From: Opisthocomus hoazin
Lineage: Eukaryota; Chordata; Aves; Opisthocomiformes; Opisthocomidae
NCBI RefSeq assembly: GCF_030867145.1
Contig: NC_134420.1
Span: 6,251,823 to 6,315,822 of the forward strand
Direction of reading: 5' to 3'
DNA: 64,000 nucleotides
Shown here: piece after piece, positions 13,301 through 26,406 of the stretch
Position numbering within the stretch: the first letter of the stretch is position 1
How the letters are laid out: every line of letters starts with the position of its first letter
Made by a program: the position numbers and the translations under genes
The notes under the pieces: generated by a model
Seen by the model: the letters and a program-made list of their open reading frames with translations, nothing else
Databases searched by the model: none
Told to the model about the DNA's origin: nothing

Positions 13301-15046
13301 TTATCAATTAATTTCATCAGGGGGACTGCATAATTAGTAATCTAATTTTCCAGATCATTAAAACGTCCCTGGACTGTACCTAAAGAAATATTTGATTTAC
13401 TCTCTCCTGGAATCCTTTTGTACCTGCGCCTGTGCATTCAGAAAATGCAAGTTCAGTCAAGATATTTCAGGACAGAATTTGAGGCAGAAATGCAACTTGG
13501 CTCCATATAATCTGGTTTCATGGAGATATCCTGACCTTTCTTATTTGATGTGGCAGAAAGAGTGTGGTAGTGTCCCAAAATACAGAGCCTGGAATAAAAA
13601 AACCCTGCAAAAGAACTCATACATTTAGATGACCACCTGGGCAGTCCTATTCTGTAGCACTTTGCGGAGTCTGTCAAAAGAACATGGATGAGGAAATTTT
13701 GACCCCTTGTAAGTCAACAAATACATTACTGTGACTCAACAGCGTTGGGATTTCACTTGTAATTTAGGTCTACATATTGCTGTTTCCTGGCACACAATAA
13801 CAAAATACAGGAAAAAATACCTAATGAAAGCAGTTACTTGTTGTTATTGGGGTGCCGGGGGAAGACTTTGAACTATTAAGTCCTTTCCATACTGGTCTAA
13901 ACCAGTAACAGCAGAAGAAACTGGGTTCATGTTTAATATTTCTTTTCTTTGAAGTATCAGTTATTTTACAAATGACAACTTCAGAACAGATATTATTAGA
14001 TATGTCCTATAAACTAAGATCTACAACACAAGAGGAACCAATGACCCGACCTGCTGATTTACAAAGCATTCAGGGTAGCACACAAGCAGGCAGCATTCAA
14101 ACATAATGAAAAACCTGAGGCCATTTTCTGTGAAGGAAGACTCAGGAAATCCAGGCACAGGAATCAATGAAAAAAACACGAAGTTTCCACAGGGACTTTC
14201 ACACACATCAGTGAAATTACACTAAATTCCTGCAGCTTTATTCTCCTTACATCTCTATCACCAAAAATTCTTTGTGTTAAGAATACTGATGACAGGATGA
14301 CAAAACCTATGTCTGTAAAGTTACAGACAATGTTAGCAAAGTAAATTATCTAAGTCCATAAATTCATATTCAAAATATTTCAGATAATCAGATAATATGG
14401 CTTCTGGAATTCAGCATCATTTTAACATGTCCTAGATATTTAATATCATAAAAATAAATCAAATCTGCCTTTTTCCTATTTTATTCATGTAGAATTGAAT
14501 AGTTTTCTCAGAATTTTTTTCCAGACTGATAGCTATTGCCAAAAAATATAAAACAAATATGCTATTGCTGACAGCAATCACCTACTGATTTCACAGCATA
14601 GAAAAGATTCAGATTGCAGTTACTTAAGAACTCCACGTGTCGGTGTGTTTGTTTAGGTGTGAGAGAAAGCTTAATTAATCAGCTGAAAGCATATCAGCAG
14701 ACACACCTATTAAATTCTGCTACAAATTGAAATTAGTAGTAAAAGGTAGGAAGACTTCACTTTCATCAGGTTACACATCTTTCAGTTTTATAGTACAATA
14801 ATGGTCAGAAATCAGATTTTAAAATATAACTGTGAAACACAAATTTTAAAAAGTGTAAATCCTGAAAGTCTTGAACAGATATTAGATCAATGCCTTGTGT
14901 TCCAAGCATTTCCACTGCTCTGAAGGTGTGAAACAGAAGTGAACCTAATCTTCTCTTTTACTTGCTAGATCTATATCTGTCTCAAGTCATCTTGTACAAG
15001 AAGAAGTTATTTCTTCTAAATGGAAAATAAACAGCTTTGTTTTCAA
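7355..15046. other. Intergenic with GC-richer patches
   Basis: GC-rich islands of 300-500 bp at about 9500-9810, 11120-11640 and 12810-13130 stand out from AT-rich surroundings. The 11.1-kb patch has a TG start, an ATAATAAACC poly(A)-like word (about 11370) and mixed composition that could be a decayed LTR; this is not secure. No gene recognised. Confidence 0.4.
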
Positions 15047-15131
15047 ATCATAGAATCATAGATTGGAAAAGACCTCTAAGATCTTCAAGTCCAACTGTCA
15101 ACTCAACACCACCATGGCTACTAAATCATGA
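15047..15131 (-). mobile_element. CR1 LINE 3'-end fragment (diverged subfamily)
   Basis: ATCATAGAATCATAGATTGG followed by AAAAGACCTCTAAGATC and CAACACCACCATGGCTACTA matches the reverse complement of a CR1 subfamily tail different from those at 1750 and 25661. Only ~85 bp are retained. Confidence 0.8.
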
Positions 15132-17169
15132 AGTAGGATTTTAAAAAAGGGAAAGGACTCAACTGAAGTGAGTGCAATAATGTACCTTTTAGAATAAGCT
15201 GATTCAGCAAAATATACTAAAAGTTGCTGTCTTTCAGGCTATCACATCAGAAAAGACTACACGAATAATTCTTTAAGACAGCCCAGCTTTTGTACCTTTG
15301 CAATGGAGTAACACAAAAGAATAAATTATGTTCCTTTGCAATGCTTTTCACCTAATCACATCTTCTACCCATTTTCTAAACTGTTGGTTAGGAATAGAGA
15401 AAATACACACCAAAGGGTATACTTGAAGAAAGCATAAAATGCTAATGCTGCCAGAAGAAACTGCTGCACATATCCCCTGCCCCAGCCATATGCTCCCACG
15501 TACGTATCTTCCGCCTTTGCTCTAGCACACACGCTCTTCGAGCTACAAGGTGAAGCAGAATGGGAAACGATTCAAGAGAAACCTAATGTCTGCTGGGCTA
15601 GCAGGGCCTCTTGCCCACCTGCCAACGCGACCACACAAGCGCTTGGCCTCCCCCTAAGAGCGGGCAGGTGGGCCAGGCCACCTGCTTTAGCAGCAGTGGG
15701 GCTTGCAGGTCTGCAAAATCACGGCATTACCAGGCTGGAAGCAGAGCTGATGGAAAGCACCGTCAGCTCGCTCTGGGGGCTGCACCTCACGAGGGCACAG
15801 TAGGCTGCACAGACAAGGCACCAAAGCTGCCACTGGCACAGCTCAGCACCCAGCGCCAGTTCCTAGGTGGATGAACAAGCTGTGCGTCACCGGCCTCCTC
15901 ACTGCCACCTCTCAGCTCCGGCTCTCTAGGCTCAGAAGCAGACCATTCTGATACAATAGAAACAATCAATCCTCTTGTCCTTTCATAGACCCTTGGATGG
16001 ATTTACAGGTCTTGGTAACATATTTCCAAGAAGTCAAATACTGCCAGTGGTTTTGTACTAGTGGGACACTCTCAAAAAACAAAGCAATCCCCCCAAACAA
16101 AGAAATAAAGCACTAATGGCATGAAATGGTCCAATAATTGTTTTGAAAGTGAACCAGTGAAGGTATTTGGAAAAATAGTACAGGCTGCCCATACAGAAAT
16201 AAAAACTAACAGAACAGTAAAATGCCATTTTGATAAGCATATCCAAAACTATCCTCTATTTTTTTCTCTCAAGAAGCCTGATTCTAAGCAGGTATAACCT
16301 GTCCTAGCTCTGTGGCAATTCTAAATAAGATCAGCTGAATATTTTGAATCCTAGAAACTGACATCTGAGAAGAAGAGATAGAAGAATGGAATTCCATATA
16401 TGCCTGGGAACACTGGCGTTTTGGCTAGTAACAGAGCTGGTTCCTAATGCTGCCTTTCATTAGTAAAGCTAAGGGAAAAAAATAAAAACCAATGACTGCC
16501 CCATGAAAAATTAGGAGAGAAGTATTTTATAAACCTTTGTTAGTTTAGCTGTTATGAGGCTATTGCATAAGTACGCCATACTAATTTTATTGGCTCATAG
16601 CACATATAATTTGAAAGTATTATGTTACCTGCATAAACCATACATATGGTTCAGAATCTCAGCATAATCTGTCTGTGGGAACAGTAATGTATGGTTCTGG
16701 AATAGAGGTGGTGTACATAAATTATGCAAGGTATTTTCTAATCCCCACAATATTTCAAGGAATGGGACAGCCATTATGTAACAAGAAATGTCTCCTGCAC
16801 CTTTCTGACAGATGGGACACGAACATTATTGCTTTTCCCTGTTCCTTCAGGGCAGGTCACTCTCTCAGTTCACTACACTAATGTGCCACTAATTCTAAAG
16901 GCAAGGCTTCAGCATTCATTCAGATTTCAGCATTTCATTGTGGAGGAAAAGCTACCACTTTCCATTTTCTTCATATGAACTTAATTACTTTTTACCATTG
17001 GATTGCCAAAGGAATAAGGAAGGCTCCTAGATGAAGTCTACAACAGTGCATGTGATGAACAATTTCATTGGCAATATCGAATGGCTATTTACTTTTTCTT
17101 AAATGTTGCCTTAGAACTGCTGAGACATTCAAAACATCTTAGTCTCACAATTAAACAATGACAGCTTTG

Positions 17170-17295
17170 CAATGAGACCCAGGAATAAAAACCGCCGCAT
17201 CAAGTGGCCAACTGCCACAAACTCCCTGTATCACTCTGCACAAGTCATTTGATTTCTCTGTACTTCAAGTTCTCCCTTCACTTCACAGACTGACA
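17170..17295 (-). mobile_element. MIR-like SINE fragment
   Basis: GCACAAGTCATTTGATTTCT followed by CTGTACTTCAAG matches the reverse complement of the MIR core (GGGCAAGTCACTTAACCTCT type). The flanking CTGTATCACTCT fits the same alignment. Old and diverged. Confidence 0.6.
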
Positions 17296-18489
17296 GCTCT
17301 GTTCTTTACTTTCTTTAGAACTTAATTCAACTAAAAGGTATATCTTTTGGCTGATAACTTTAAAGTCAGTGTATTTTACATTTAAATCAAGAAATTCACA
17401 GTCCAGAAACATGGTTCGGTGGCAGAATTGCTGTTACACTCTTCTTTCTCCTTCAAAAAAATTGGTATATCCAGAAGCACAGGCAGGCCTATGGACTTAG
17501 ATTTTGTAAAAATATATTCAAAATAAGTATATCAAACAGAATGGCAATTCATACAAGAATATGAAAATCCTACTTTTACCCTTATGTTTCAAGAAATCTT
17601 CTTGAGACTAGTTGCTTTAGTCGGACCACAACATTTGAGTTATGCTTTACTGCTGCATACAGCAGGCTCTAAAGGGGAGACTAAAGGAACCAACACTTCC
17701 AACCTTTGCAGTGACAATTCACACTACAAAATATAAAGCTAAATACAAAGAGAAATGAAAACCGAAGGTCTCTTCTAATCTTGTTGGAAAAAATTTCCCT
17801 CCAGACCTTAATCAGTAGCTGAACTTTTTACCTCAAGTACATGTGCAATGTTCACCGAACACTGAAGTCATGATCTTGAGCATAACGAGTAAAACGCCAC
17901 TGTGCCTGAAGCTTTTGTAGTGACAAGGATTCATCAGGTGTGTTACGATTGCATGTCACAGCTGTCAAGATGATGAAAAACCTTTGCATTTTAAAAGGCT
18001 CTGTATTTTAGGTTTATTTGGATATGCCTTCATGAAGACTGAAGGAGGAAAACCTTAATCCAACATCTGGGTTATTTTTCTGTAACTAGAAGACAGCAAA
18101 CATCTTTCTTTCACCTCTTATGTTTTGTATCTATTATTTTTAATTGTTGTTGGAAGAAAATGAAAAGATTAACATAAGAACACCACCCCCACCAACACAA
18201 ACTAAATCTAATTAGCTTCTGAGAATCAGAGTACTTTCAAAGCGACCTCTTTTGCTAACCCATACATTGTTTTCAAATACTCATTTCTATTTCAGCTAAC
18301 CTATTTCTTGGGCCAACAGCATAGGTTTTTTCCCCACTTCAGTTATCTTCTAAAGGGAATAATGATTTGTTGACTTGTGCTCATCATACTCGAACAGTGA
18401 CAGAGAGATAACACTCATGCTGTCATTTCTTCCAATTTATAATGCAAAAGTCAAAATACGTATTCTATAAATCATTGTCTTGATTTGCC

Positions 18490-18545
18490 ATTTGTTATAA
18501 TTGTTATATATTGGTTATAATTTGTTATATAATTTGTTATAACTA
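18490..18545. repeat. AT-rich imperfect tandem repeat, TTTGTTATAA-like unit
   Basis: The word TTGTTATA or GGTTATAA recurs about every 10-15 bp five times in 55 bp. Nearly pure A/T apart from single Gs. Confidence 0.7.
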
Positions 18546-21500
18546 GCAACAACCATGGTGATGCAGTTATGCCATGAATCTCTGGTATTATACCTTTGCA
18601 AAGCAAAAGTAAAAAGGACTGAATAAAGCACATGCCAAAGGCAACTGGATTCCATGAGCTCAAAGAGTTTAGAAGATCATCGTATCAGTTAAATCATGGC
18701 AGAACAAAACCACATGCAAGTGTTTAGAGACTGCGCTCTAATACAACGCACACACACAGAGAAGAGGTCCAGTTCACTGAAACATTACAAATCAAAATGC
18801 AATCGCTTTCCTGTGCTTAAAGTGCCCTATGAGGAACTGAAAGGTTAATGAGCAAGGCGGCTTTGATTGCTTTTTTTCTAAATACCTGGCCCATAAACCA
18901 AGCACAACTGCCTTTAAAAGCTCCATACTCCAAAATTTCTATAGTAAATGTTCTTCTGTTGGAACTTTCTATTCATGGAACTGGACTATAAATAGGGATA
19001 TAATATCTTTAATAGGTTGCAGACACCATACTCTTTTCAAATATCCTGACTTTGCTAGAGGCTATAATGACAACAGCGAAATAGCTTAGAAACCACTGGG
19101 AGCAATTTGTCAGTGCAGTGCACAGGGTCCAGTGTTTTCCTGTTGTAATTAGTGGCTGGTGCATGCTCACTATTACCTGAAGTTACGGTAGTGATTCCAG
19201 ATTCAACCATATGTCCAATGACTAGCGGAGTGTGCATGTGTCTATGCTTGGGATAATGCACCTCCTGTAAATTGTTCCTGTTAGTCCTTTGCAATTTATT
19301 TCATGTTTCCAAGAACAGTCTTGAACTGGCAGTGTCAACGACATATGTTTTTGACATTACCAAGAACAGAGACAAGAATGATTTATGCCATTTTTCCCCT
19401 TCTCAGACTGAACAGGTATAAAAATTGTCATTTGTAGAAAGTCATACAACATAGAGAAAGCTTTAGAAAACTTGACTTAGATGGAAGGTGTGAAGATAAG
19501 AGTTTTATGTTAGCAGAATTAACACCTTAGGAATCATTCCTCAGTTTCTTGAAAGAAACAATTATTTTTTCACATTATAAATTCCTTACATAGGAACTCC
19601 TGCTCTACATGTTTGTATGGTCTTTCGAAACTAAGTGCAGCTTTTCTTCCTGCTTTGGTGGCAATATTGCCTGCTAGATTTCACACCATAATTCATGCTC
19701 TGTCTTGCTCAATTACAGTCAGTGACAAAAATCCAGTTACATTCAGAAGGAAGCAGTAGTAAACTTGATCCAGATAAAACTTATTTTCTCACTTTTACTG
19801 GATGAACTCCAATAATCTTAAACAATGATCACTTCAAAAACGTTACAACTGCAGCTTTTGTCATGAGCCACGTGCTTCTGTGCAACACTCACCACTTACA
19901 GGAGATCAGGCTCACAAGGTGTGACAAACAGCGAGATGCAGAATTTCAGAGAGAGAAAGAGCACGCACTGACCTAGTGCTCAACCACTATCTGGGCGAGA
20001 CCTTCTACTGTGAAGATAAACCAGGTTTTTTGTCAAACCAGGAAGAGCAAAAGTGGGACAACAGTGGGAGGAGGCAAGACGACAGCAGCTTGCCCTCAAT
20101 GGTACTGTCGCAGCACTGTGAACTCAATACAAAACTCACACAGTGACTTCACACTTCGCAAGCCAGTGTCCCCTCCTGGCCCGTGCTGTGAGACCACACA
20201 CTTCAATGTTTCAGTTGACTCTGAAACAAAGAACACTATATTGGCTCTAGTAACAGTGGCAGAAGTCTTCTGACAATATAAACCATTTCTCTAGCTATAT
20301 GTATCTCCTTGGGCCTTGAAATATAACCATGCATTTATGGTAAATGCGATTTGCAAGATGAATGACGACACATGCCCAGTTTAAACCTGCTCACTGTGTC
20401 ACCTCTGGAGCTCACAGGCCTGCTACCAGTAACAGCACCAGGCTCTTTGTCTTACACAGCAAGAACTTGTACTTAAAAAAAAAAACAACAAAAAAACCCA
20501 AAACCACCATGCTGTTGGTAGTAACAGCAAGATGACACTCCTGCTCGTCTTGCAGGTCCATGCTGCATCACGGTCTCATGCTGCATCCAGGGTGTTAAAC
20601 ACATCATCCGGGAACAGGTAGCCTTGAAAACAGCCACATACCTTCGCAAACCTTACATCAGGAAGATCCAGAGTACCCAGATTCACACCGATAACCAACA
20701 TAATAAATTGTTGCTTCTTTGCTTGTTTTTAATATTTTTTTTTTCAGTCCTCAGTTTTTCCCCTAAGAGTCCATAGGATTTCACTTGCTTGGTCCTACTT
20801 TTAGCCAAGAAACTTTTGCCCGAAATGAAAAAGCATATTTTAGGAAGACACCAAGTCTCTGCAAAGGATTGTAAGCAAGCAATGAAAATCACAAAAAGTG
20901 TTGATAAATTATTCCTTTAAGTTGAGAATTGTACTATTACAGAAAACTGAATCTTTCTTATAACTGTTTCAAGCTTTCTCTTCCTGCTGCTAGATCTTAC
21001 CTGTGCTTTTTAGGCTAAATGATGGTTTGGCATACCATTTGAAAGCATGGGCTTTTTTGTCACCCTGTTGAATTTTGGTTCATGCAGTAACTTGTTATAC
21101 AATTCGTTTGAAAACTGAGGAATGCATTTACTTGACCACTCCAGTAGTAGTAAGAAATTCTAGTTTCACATTACAGAAATGGTTTTCTGCACTATGGTCA
21201 TCCTGGCATTTCCTCAACGTATATTATCTTTCAACCTGAACATGTCTTTGTGCACATTTATGAGGATAAAAGGGAAGGTGCTTGCTGCAAATGGGGGAAA
21301 GCATACCTGTAAACAAAAAGGCAAAAGACTTACAGAAACCAGAGGTGAGTTCAGTGCTCAAACTAACTTTAAGCAAATAAACAAACAATGGGTCAGATTA
21401 TTTCATTTGTAGAATCCAGAAGAAACACCTTCTTACTCAAGATCTAGACATAACCTAAATGATGATATTTTCTTGCTTGTCACTTCCAGTGCCTAAAGAT

Positions 21501-24500
21501 CCCTGCATAACTGTCAAGACCCTTAGTTTCAGGTAGGAAGTGTTCCTCCAATCAAACAAAAATTTCAAACTTGGCAGAATGCTAAGCACATCCTCATGAG
21601 CACCACCTACCCTTCCAGGACACCAACACAACTGCTTTGGTCGGACATAAACACTGGTGCCATATTCTGTAGGTAGGAAGAGAACTCCATGTGTTTTCTC
21701 CAACATTTGGGCCAGACCAAGCAGCTGACTGTCACTCTTAATATATTCTTAAATTTAGATTTCCTTACACCCTATACCGTTACTACATAAACGAAATTTA
21801 AGCTTGAAAAGAGATACCATGTACAAGGCAAATTACAAAACACCCGAACTCAGCAGCTTTCACCTGAACATTAAGAATGATGAGACTGTGAGAGACAACA
21901 GTACACAATTTTTTGTCAATAGCATAACGATTTAAAAGCCTTTTCCCCAGGGCATGGCATCTTTTCCTAGATGAAAGGGCAAGCTTAGGCTATTGCAACA
22001 TTAAGCAGCTGATGAATGACCTTGTTGTCACACTTGTTTTAGGGGATTGATCATGTCCAATTAATTCCTAGAAGAAATCAATTGTTCTTACCTAGCTCAT
22101 TTACATTAATAAGAAAATATTAATGACTTCACTGCCTGTAAGTATTGGAAATAGAAGTTGCATTTACATTTTGACCTGCTGGTGTTTCAAGAGGATTCAT
22201 TATCTCCTCCTATGACAGCAAAACAAAAACCCACACAATTTTTCCCAGTTATTCAGCATTAAAATCAAGTATTTCTCTACATATTTATCTGACAACTGGA
22301 TCATATAACAATTAGTTTTGCATTGCTGGCTTATTTTTATGGGTGTAATTTTTATCATACACTATAGAAAGCACATAATAATTTTTTTCCATTGCTAACT
22401 TAATGTTGAGAGAAACACTGTGTACAGAAACTCCAGACCACAATTACGATTTCCTGTTCAGATAGCCATAAAGCCTGACACACCATCAGAGGAACAGGGA
22501 TACGAGTGTGCAGGTAAAAGCAGTTCATATAATTTCATTCCTGGCAACAACCCTTAGGAAAACATTCAAATGGAATCTTTGGGGTGGGATTTAGAACTCA
22601 CGATGACTGCCAAAAACTTAAATAACGCTTTATCAGATGCTGGGATTAGCCTCTCTGTGAGCTACACACTATGAATAGCCCACGTCTGAGCATTCGTCCT
22701 GGACTTTCTTCCCAGAGGGAGAAATATAATAGGAAGGTGCATTTCAAGATGAAATTCAGAATCTGATTGCTATATTCTCTGTTCAGTGCATACTGCTATC
22801 ATTTCTGGTAAAATGTCCTAGTTAAGGGTTACAGTAAATTGATCACATAATACTACAGGAATTTATCATGTAATAGAAAAGGAATTTAAGAGCTGAATAC
22901 CTAATATTATTAATAAAACAGGTCTGTGGATAGATACATTTAGGGGATACAGTTTATATTATTACCTGATCCTACATAAAATTAAAGAGCTGATAAAATC
23001 AGAAATGCAAGGACAAAATAGACTCTAAGGGATTTTTCAATTGGAAACTTCTGACTGGGTAGCACAACAGTGGGTATTTACTCGCTGCATCTCTTCCGCC
23101 TCTAGAAATAGACCCTGAGTTTGGATTCTTCCCTTAAATCAGAATTCCAAGCCGATCTGTGCAGAGACACTCTGCTGCCACCCTCTGTGGTATCTGAGAC
23201 GGTTCATAATACCAACCGTAAATAAAATGCCAACGACCCTAATTAAAGACTTAGGGACCAAGATCTCTCGTTGTGAAAAAACTGATACAACAACAAAAAA
23301 AATATTAGGATATAATTAAATGTGGAAAGTAATACCAGTAACTCAAAGTCACCGGCACACAAGGAATTAAAGTGGTGTTGGTACATGAATGACTTCAATA
23401 TTGAAGCAGTAGCTAAATTAACCAGCTTAACATATTTTGGGGCTACATTTGAAAAACGGTAAAAGAGAATGCATCTTAACTGTGTATTTAGTCTAGTCCA
23501 TTGCTATGGACATCTTTTTTTTAGACATTTTCTAAGAACAAACATGTAGTTGTTTCCAGTTTGTCCATCATGTCCTAATTTGAAATTCAGTACAGGCACA
23601 TAACTGATTAATAGAGAATGATGTGCTTGGTCAAAGTAACATTTAATCCCTCATGAGACAGATACAACACTGAGAGAAAACAGCTTGTGAGAAGGATTTA
23701 TATTAATTATTAACTGATAAAAAGCTACTTATCCTGATCATACTTGTGATTATTGAAGTCTATTTTATACCAGGGCAGACAGGATATTGTTCTTTTGCTC
23801 TCACCCCTGCAAGAGCAACCCCTATTTAACTAAGCACAGTTTCCTACCCTGCACACACAGCTACATTTCTCATTCACTGCCTTAATATTCTTGCCTGTTA
23901 AACCATTGATCCAAGCGGTCATTAGGGAACACAGAGTCTGAGTGCTTTAGCAGAGCAGCCAACATCAAATCAAAAGTATTCTAATTTTTTTTCAATTTTT
24001 TTTTAAACCACCACATTCATAGACCCAATGCTGTAGCAAAGCCACTCAGTTTTAGTGAAGGGAAAACCTACCCTTTCTGCAGGGCCTTTAGAAGAGCGCA
24101 GTTTTTTTGTTTTCTCCTCCGCATCCCCACTTGCATTTTACTTCTTTTTCTGTAACTCTGCCCATGAAATTAAATAAGCTTCTCAAGCAAATGATTCCCT
24201 TGCTAGTGCTCTTTGCTGTATTCTGCGTGGCAGTTGTGTAGGGCCTTCACTGGCACTCTGCAACAGGTCATTCATCCAAACTCTTAATGAGGAATAGAAT
24301 TTAGCTTTAAATTTTCTATTTTTCAGAAACAGCAGAACTAAAATTAGCCATACAATTTTAACTTGGCTTTCTAGTTTAACAGTACCTGAAAATACTACTG
24401 CCATATGATAAAAATATCAGCCTGTCTTCATAACCCCAAAAAATATCCTGTTACACACAAGAGAAAAAAAAAAAATCACTTGTCATTGTCACTGAAGAAC

Positions 24501-25660
24501 AAGAACATTAGAACCTTCTTCACCTAGCTGAGGGGTGGGGGAGAGAAACCTTGTGTGTAAAACAAGAATTCATTTTAACACATTGTCGGACTTGACATTT
24601 TGACTGCCCATTCTGAATTTAACACGCGTTCTTTCAGTCACAATCGAGCTCATATATTCATCGGAATGGTACCAATCAGCTTATATTTTTTTCCTAAATG
24701 AACAATTTATTCTACACAATTTATCCTTATTCTGGTATCTAGATACATACTGCAAATTACTAGAAGAACTTTTGTGTTCTTCAAGATTTTGCTTAGTAGG
24801 GTTATTACAAAATAACAGACACTTCACAAGAAAACTAAGAAAAAAAGCAACTTAGTATCCAGAGGTCTCCAAGATGTCACTTGTGGTGAGTTACAGTACT
24901 GTTTGACTAAAGGTAAAAAAGTTTTCCCTTTACTACTTAAATTAAAAAAAAAAAAATGGTAGCAAAATGTATCCATCTTAGCTATTTATTGGGCAAGTAA
25001 AATCCTCCTGATTCACTTCACAATCCTTACCAATCTTCTGAAACAGTAACAGAACAGTTTCTTCAATCACCATTTTAATAGAGAAAATAGCAGAGATCTG
25101 TTTCTCTTTATTAGTAAAAAAGGGAAGAAGGTGCTAGCAGAAGAAGCTGTAGTCTGTCATTTCTAATATCTTACTTCCCTTGACACCTGAGATTGTTTCG
25201 GTCAAGAGTTTTCAAATTTGGGCTGCAATCCTCAGCACACAAATACAAGCTGCAAATACGTGGAGGCAGGAGGTCACAGACATCACACTTATTCCTCTCC
25301 TGTTTATACTTTTATTAAAAATGGAGTTCCAAAAAAATTTTAATTAAGTGTCTTTTGCACGGCTACCTGGCAAACTCAACCAGCATGCTGAAATAACAGG
25401 GGACGTGGACTGGTGCAATTATTTCAATAAATGCCATATGGATTTCGGAATTTGGTAATCATAGATCTGGCACCTCTTTATAATGTATTTGGGACAGGCT
25501 GGAAGAGTTTTGTGAAATTGCTAAAACCAGGTGCTTCTGCCTCACTGAGGCTAAACTACCTTTTACTATTCAGCTTTCCTATAAGGACAGAACTGGAAAC
25601 CAAGTATATATGGTCTACACTGGCCCATCTCTTGCCTGTCCCTCCCCAGTTATTTCTTTA

Positions 25661-26406
25661 TAGAATCACAGAATTGTTTGGGTTGGCAGGGACCTTTAAA
25701 GGTCACCTACTCCAGCCTGTCTACAGTGAGCAGGGACATCTTCAACTGGATCAGGTTGCGTAGAGCCCTGTCCAACCTGACTTTGAATGTTTCCAGGGAT
25801 GGGGTATCTACCACCTCTCTGGACAACCTGTGCTAGTATTTCACCATCCACATTGTACAAAATTTCTTCCTTCTATCTAGTCTAAATCTATCCACTTTTA
25901 GTTCGTCCTGTCGCAACAGAGCCTGCTAAAAAGCCTGTCCCCATCTTTCTTATAAGACCATATAAGTACTGAAAGGCCGCAGTAAGCTCTCCCTGGAGCC
26001 TTCTCTTCTCCATGCTGAGCAGCCCCAACTCTTCTTAGCCTTTCCTCACAGCAGAGGTGTTCCAGCCCTCTGACCATTTTTGTGGCCTCCTCTGGCCCCG
26101 CTCCAGCAGCTCCAGGTCTGTCCTGTGCTGAGGGCTCCAGAGCTGGACGCAGGACTTCCGGGGGAGTGGGGGGGGTGTCACCAGAGTGGGGCAGAGGGGC
26201 AGAATCCCCTCCCTCGCCCTGCTGCCCATGCTGCTGGGGATGCAGCCCAGGGCATGGGTGCCCTTCTGGGCTGCCCGCACACACTTGCCGGGTCATGTCC
26301 AGCTTTTCATCCACCAGTACCCCCAAGTCCTTCTCCGCAGGGCTGCTTTCAACCCCTTCAGCCCCCAGCCTGTATTGATACCCAGGGTTGCCCTGACCCA
26401 GGTACT
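25661..26406 (-). mobile_element. CR1 LINE, 5'-truncated, with disrupted ORF2 C-terminus
   Basis: The minus strand carries about 750 bp of CR1. It runs from the late ORF2 block (YQYRLGA, DLGVLVDEKLDM) through LLERGQRR and MVRGLEHL to the 3' terminus at 25661. The reading frame shifts after the DEKLDM region (about 26285) and returns at the TKMVRGLEH block (about 26085), so the copy is broken at least twice. It ends abruptly at about 26406, the usual 5' truncation. The element makes no functional reverse transcriptase. Confidence 0.92.

Larger units (their letters stand above)
15132..25660. other. Intergenic, no gene recognised
   Basis: Holds a GC-richer patch at about 15590-15950, a MIR-like fragment, the TTATAA repeat at 18.5 kb and otherwise AT-rich DNA with short unrecognised frames. 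Confidence 0.5.
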
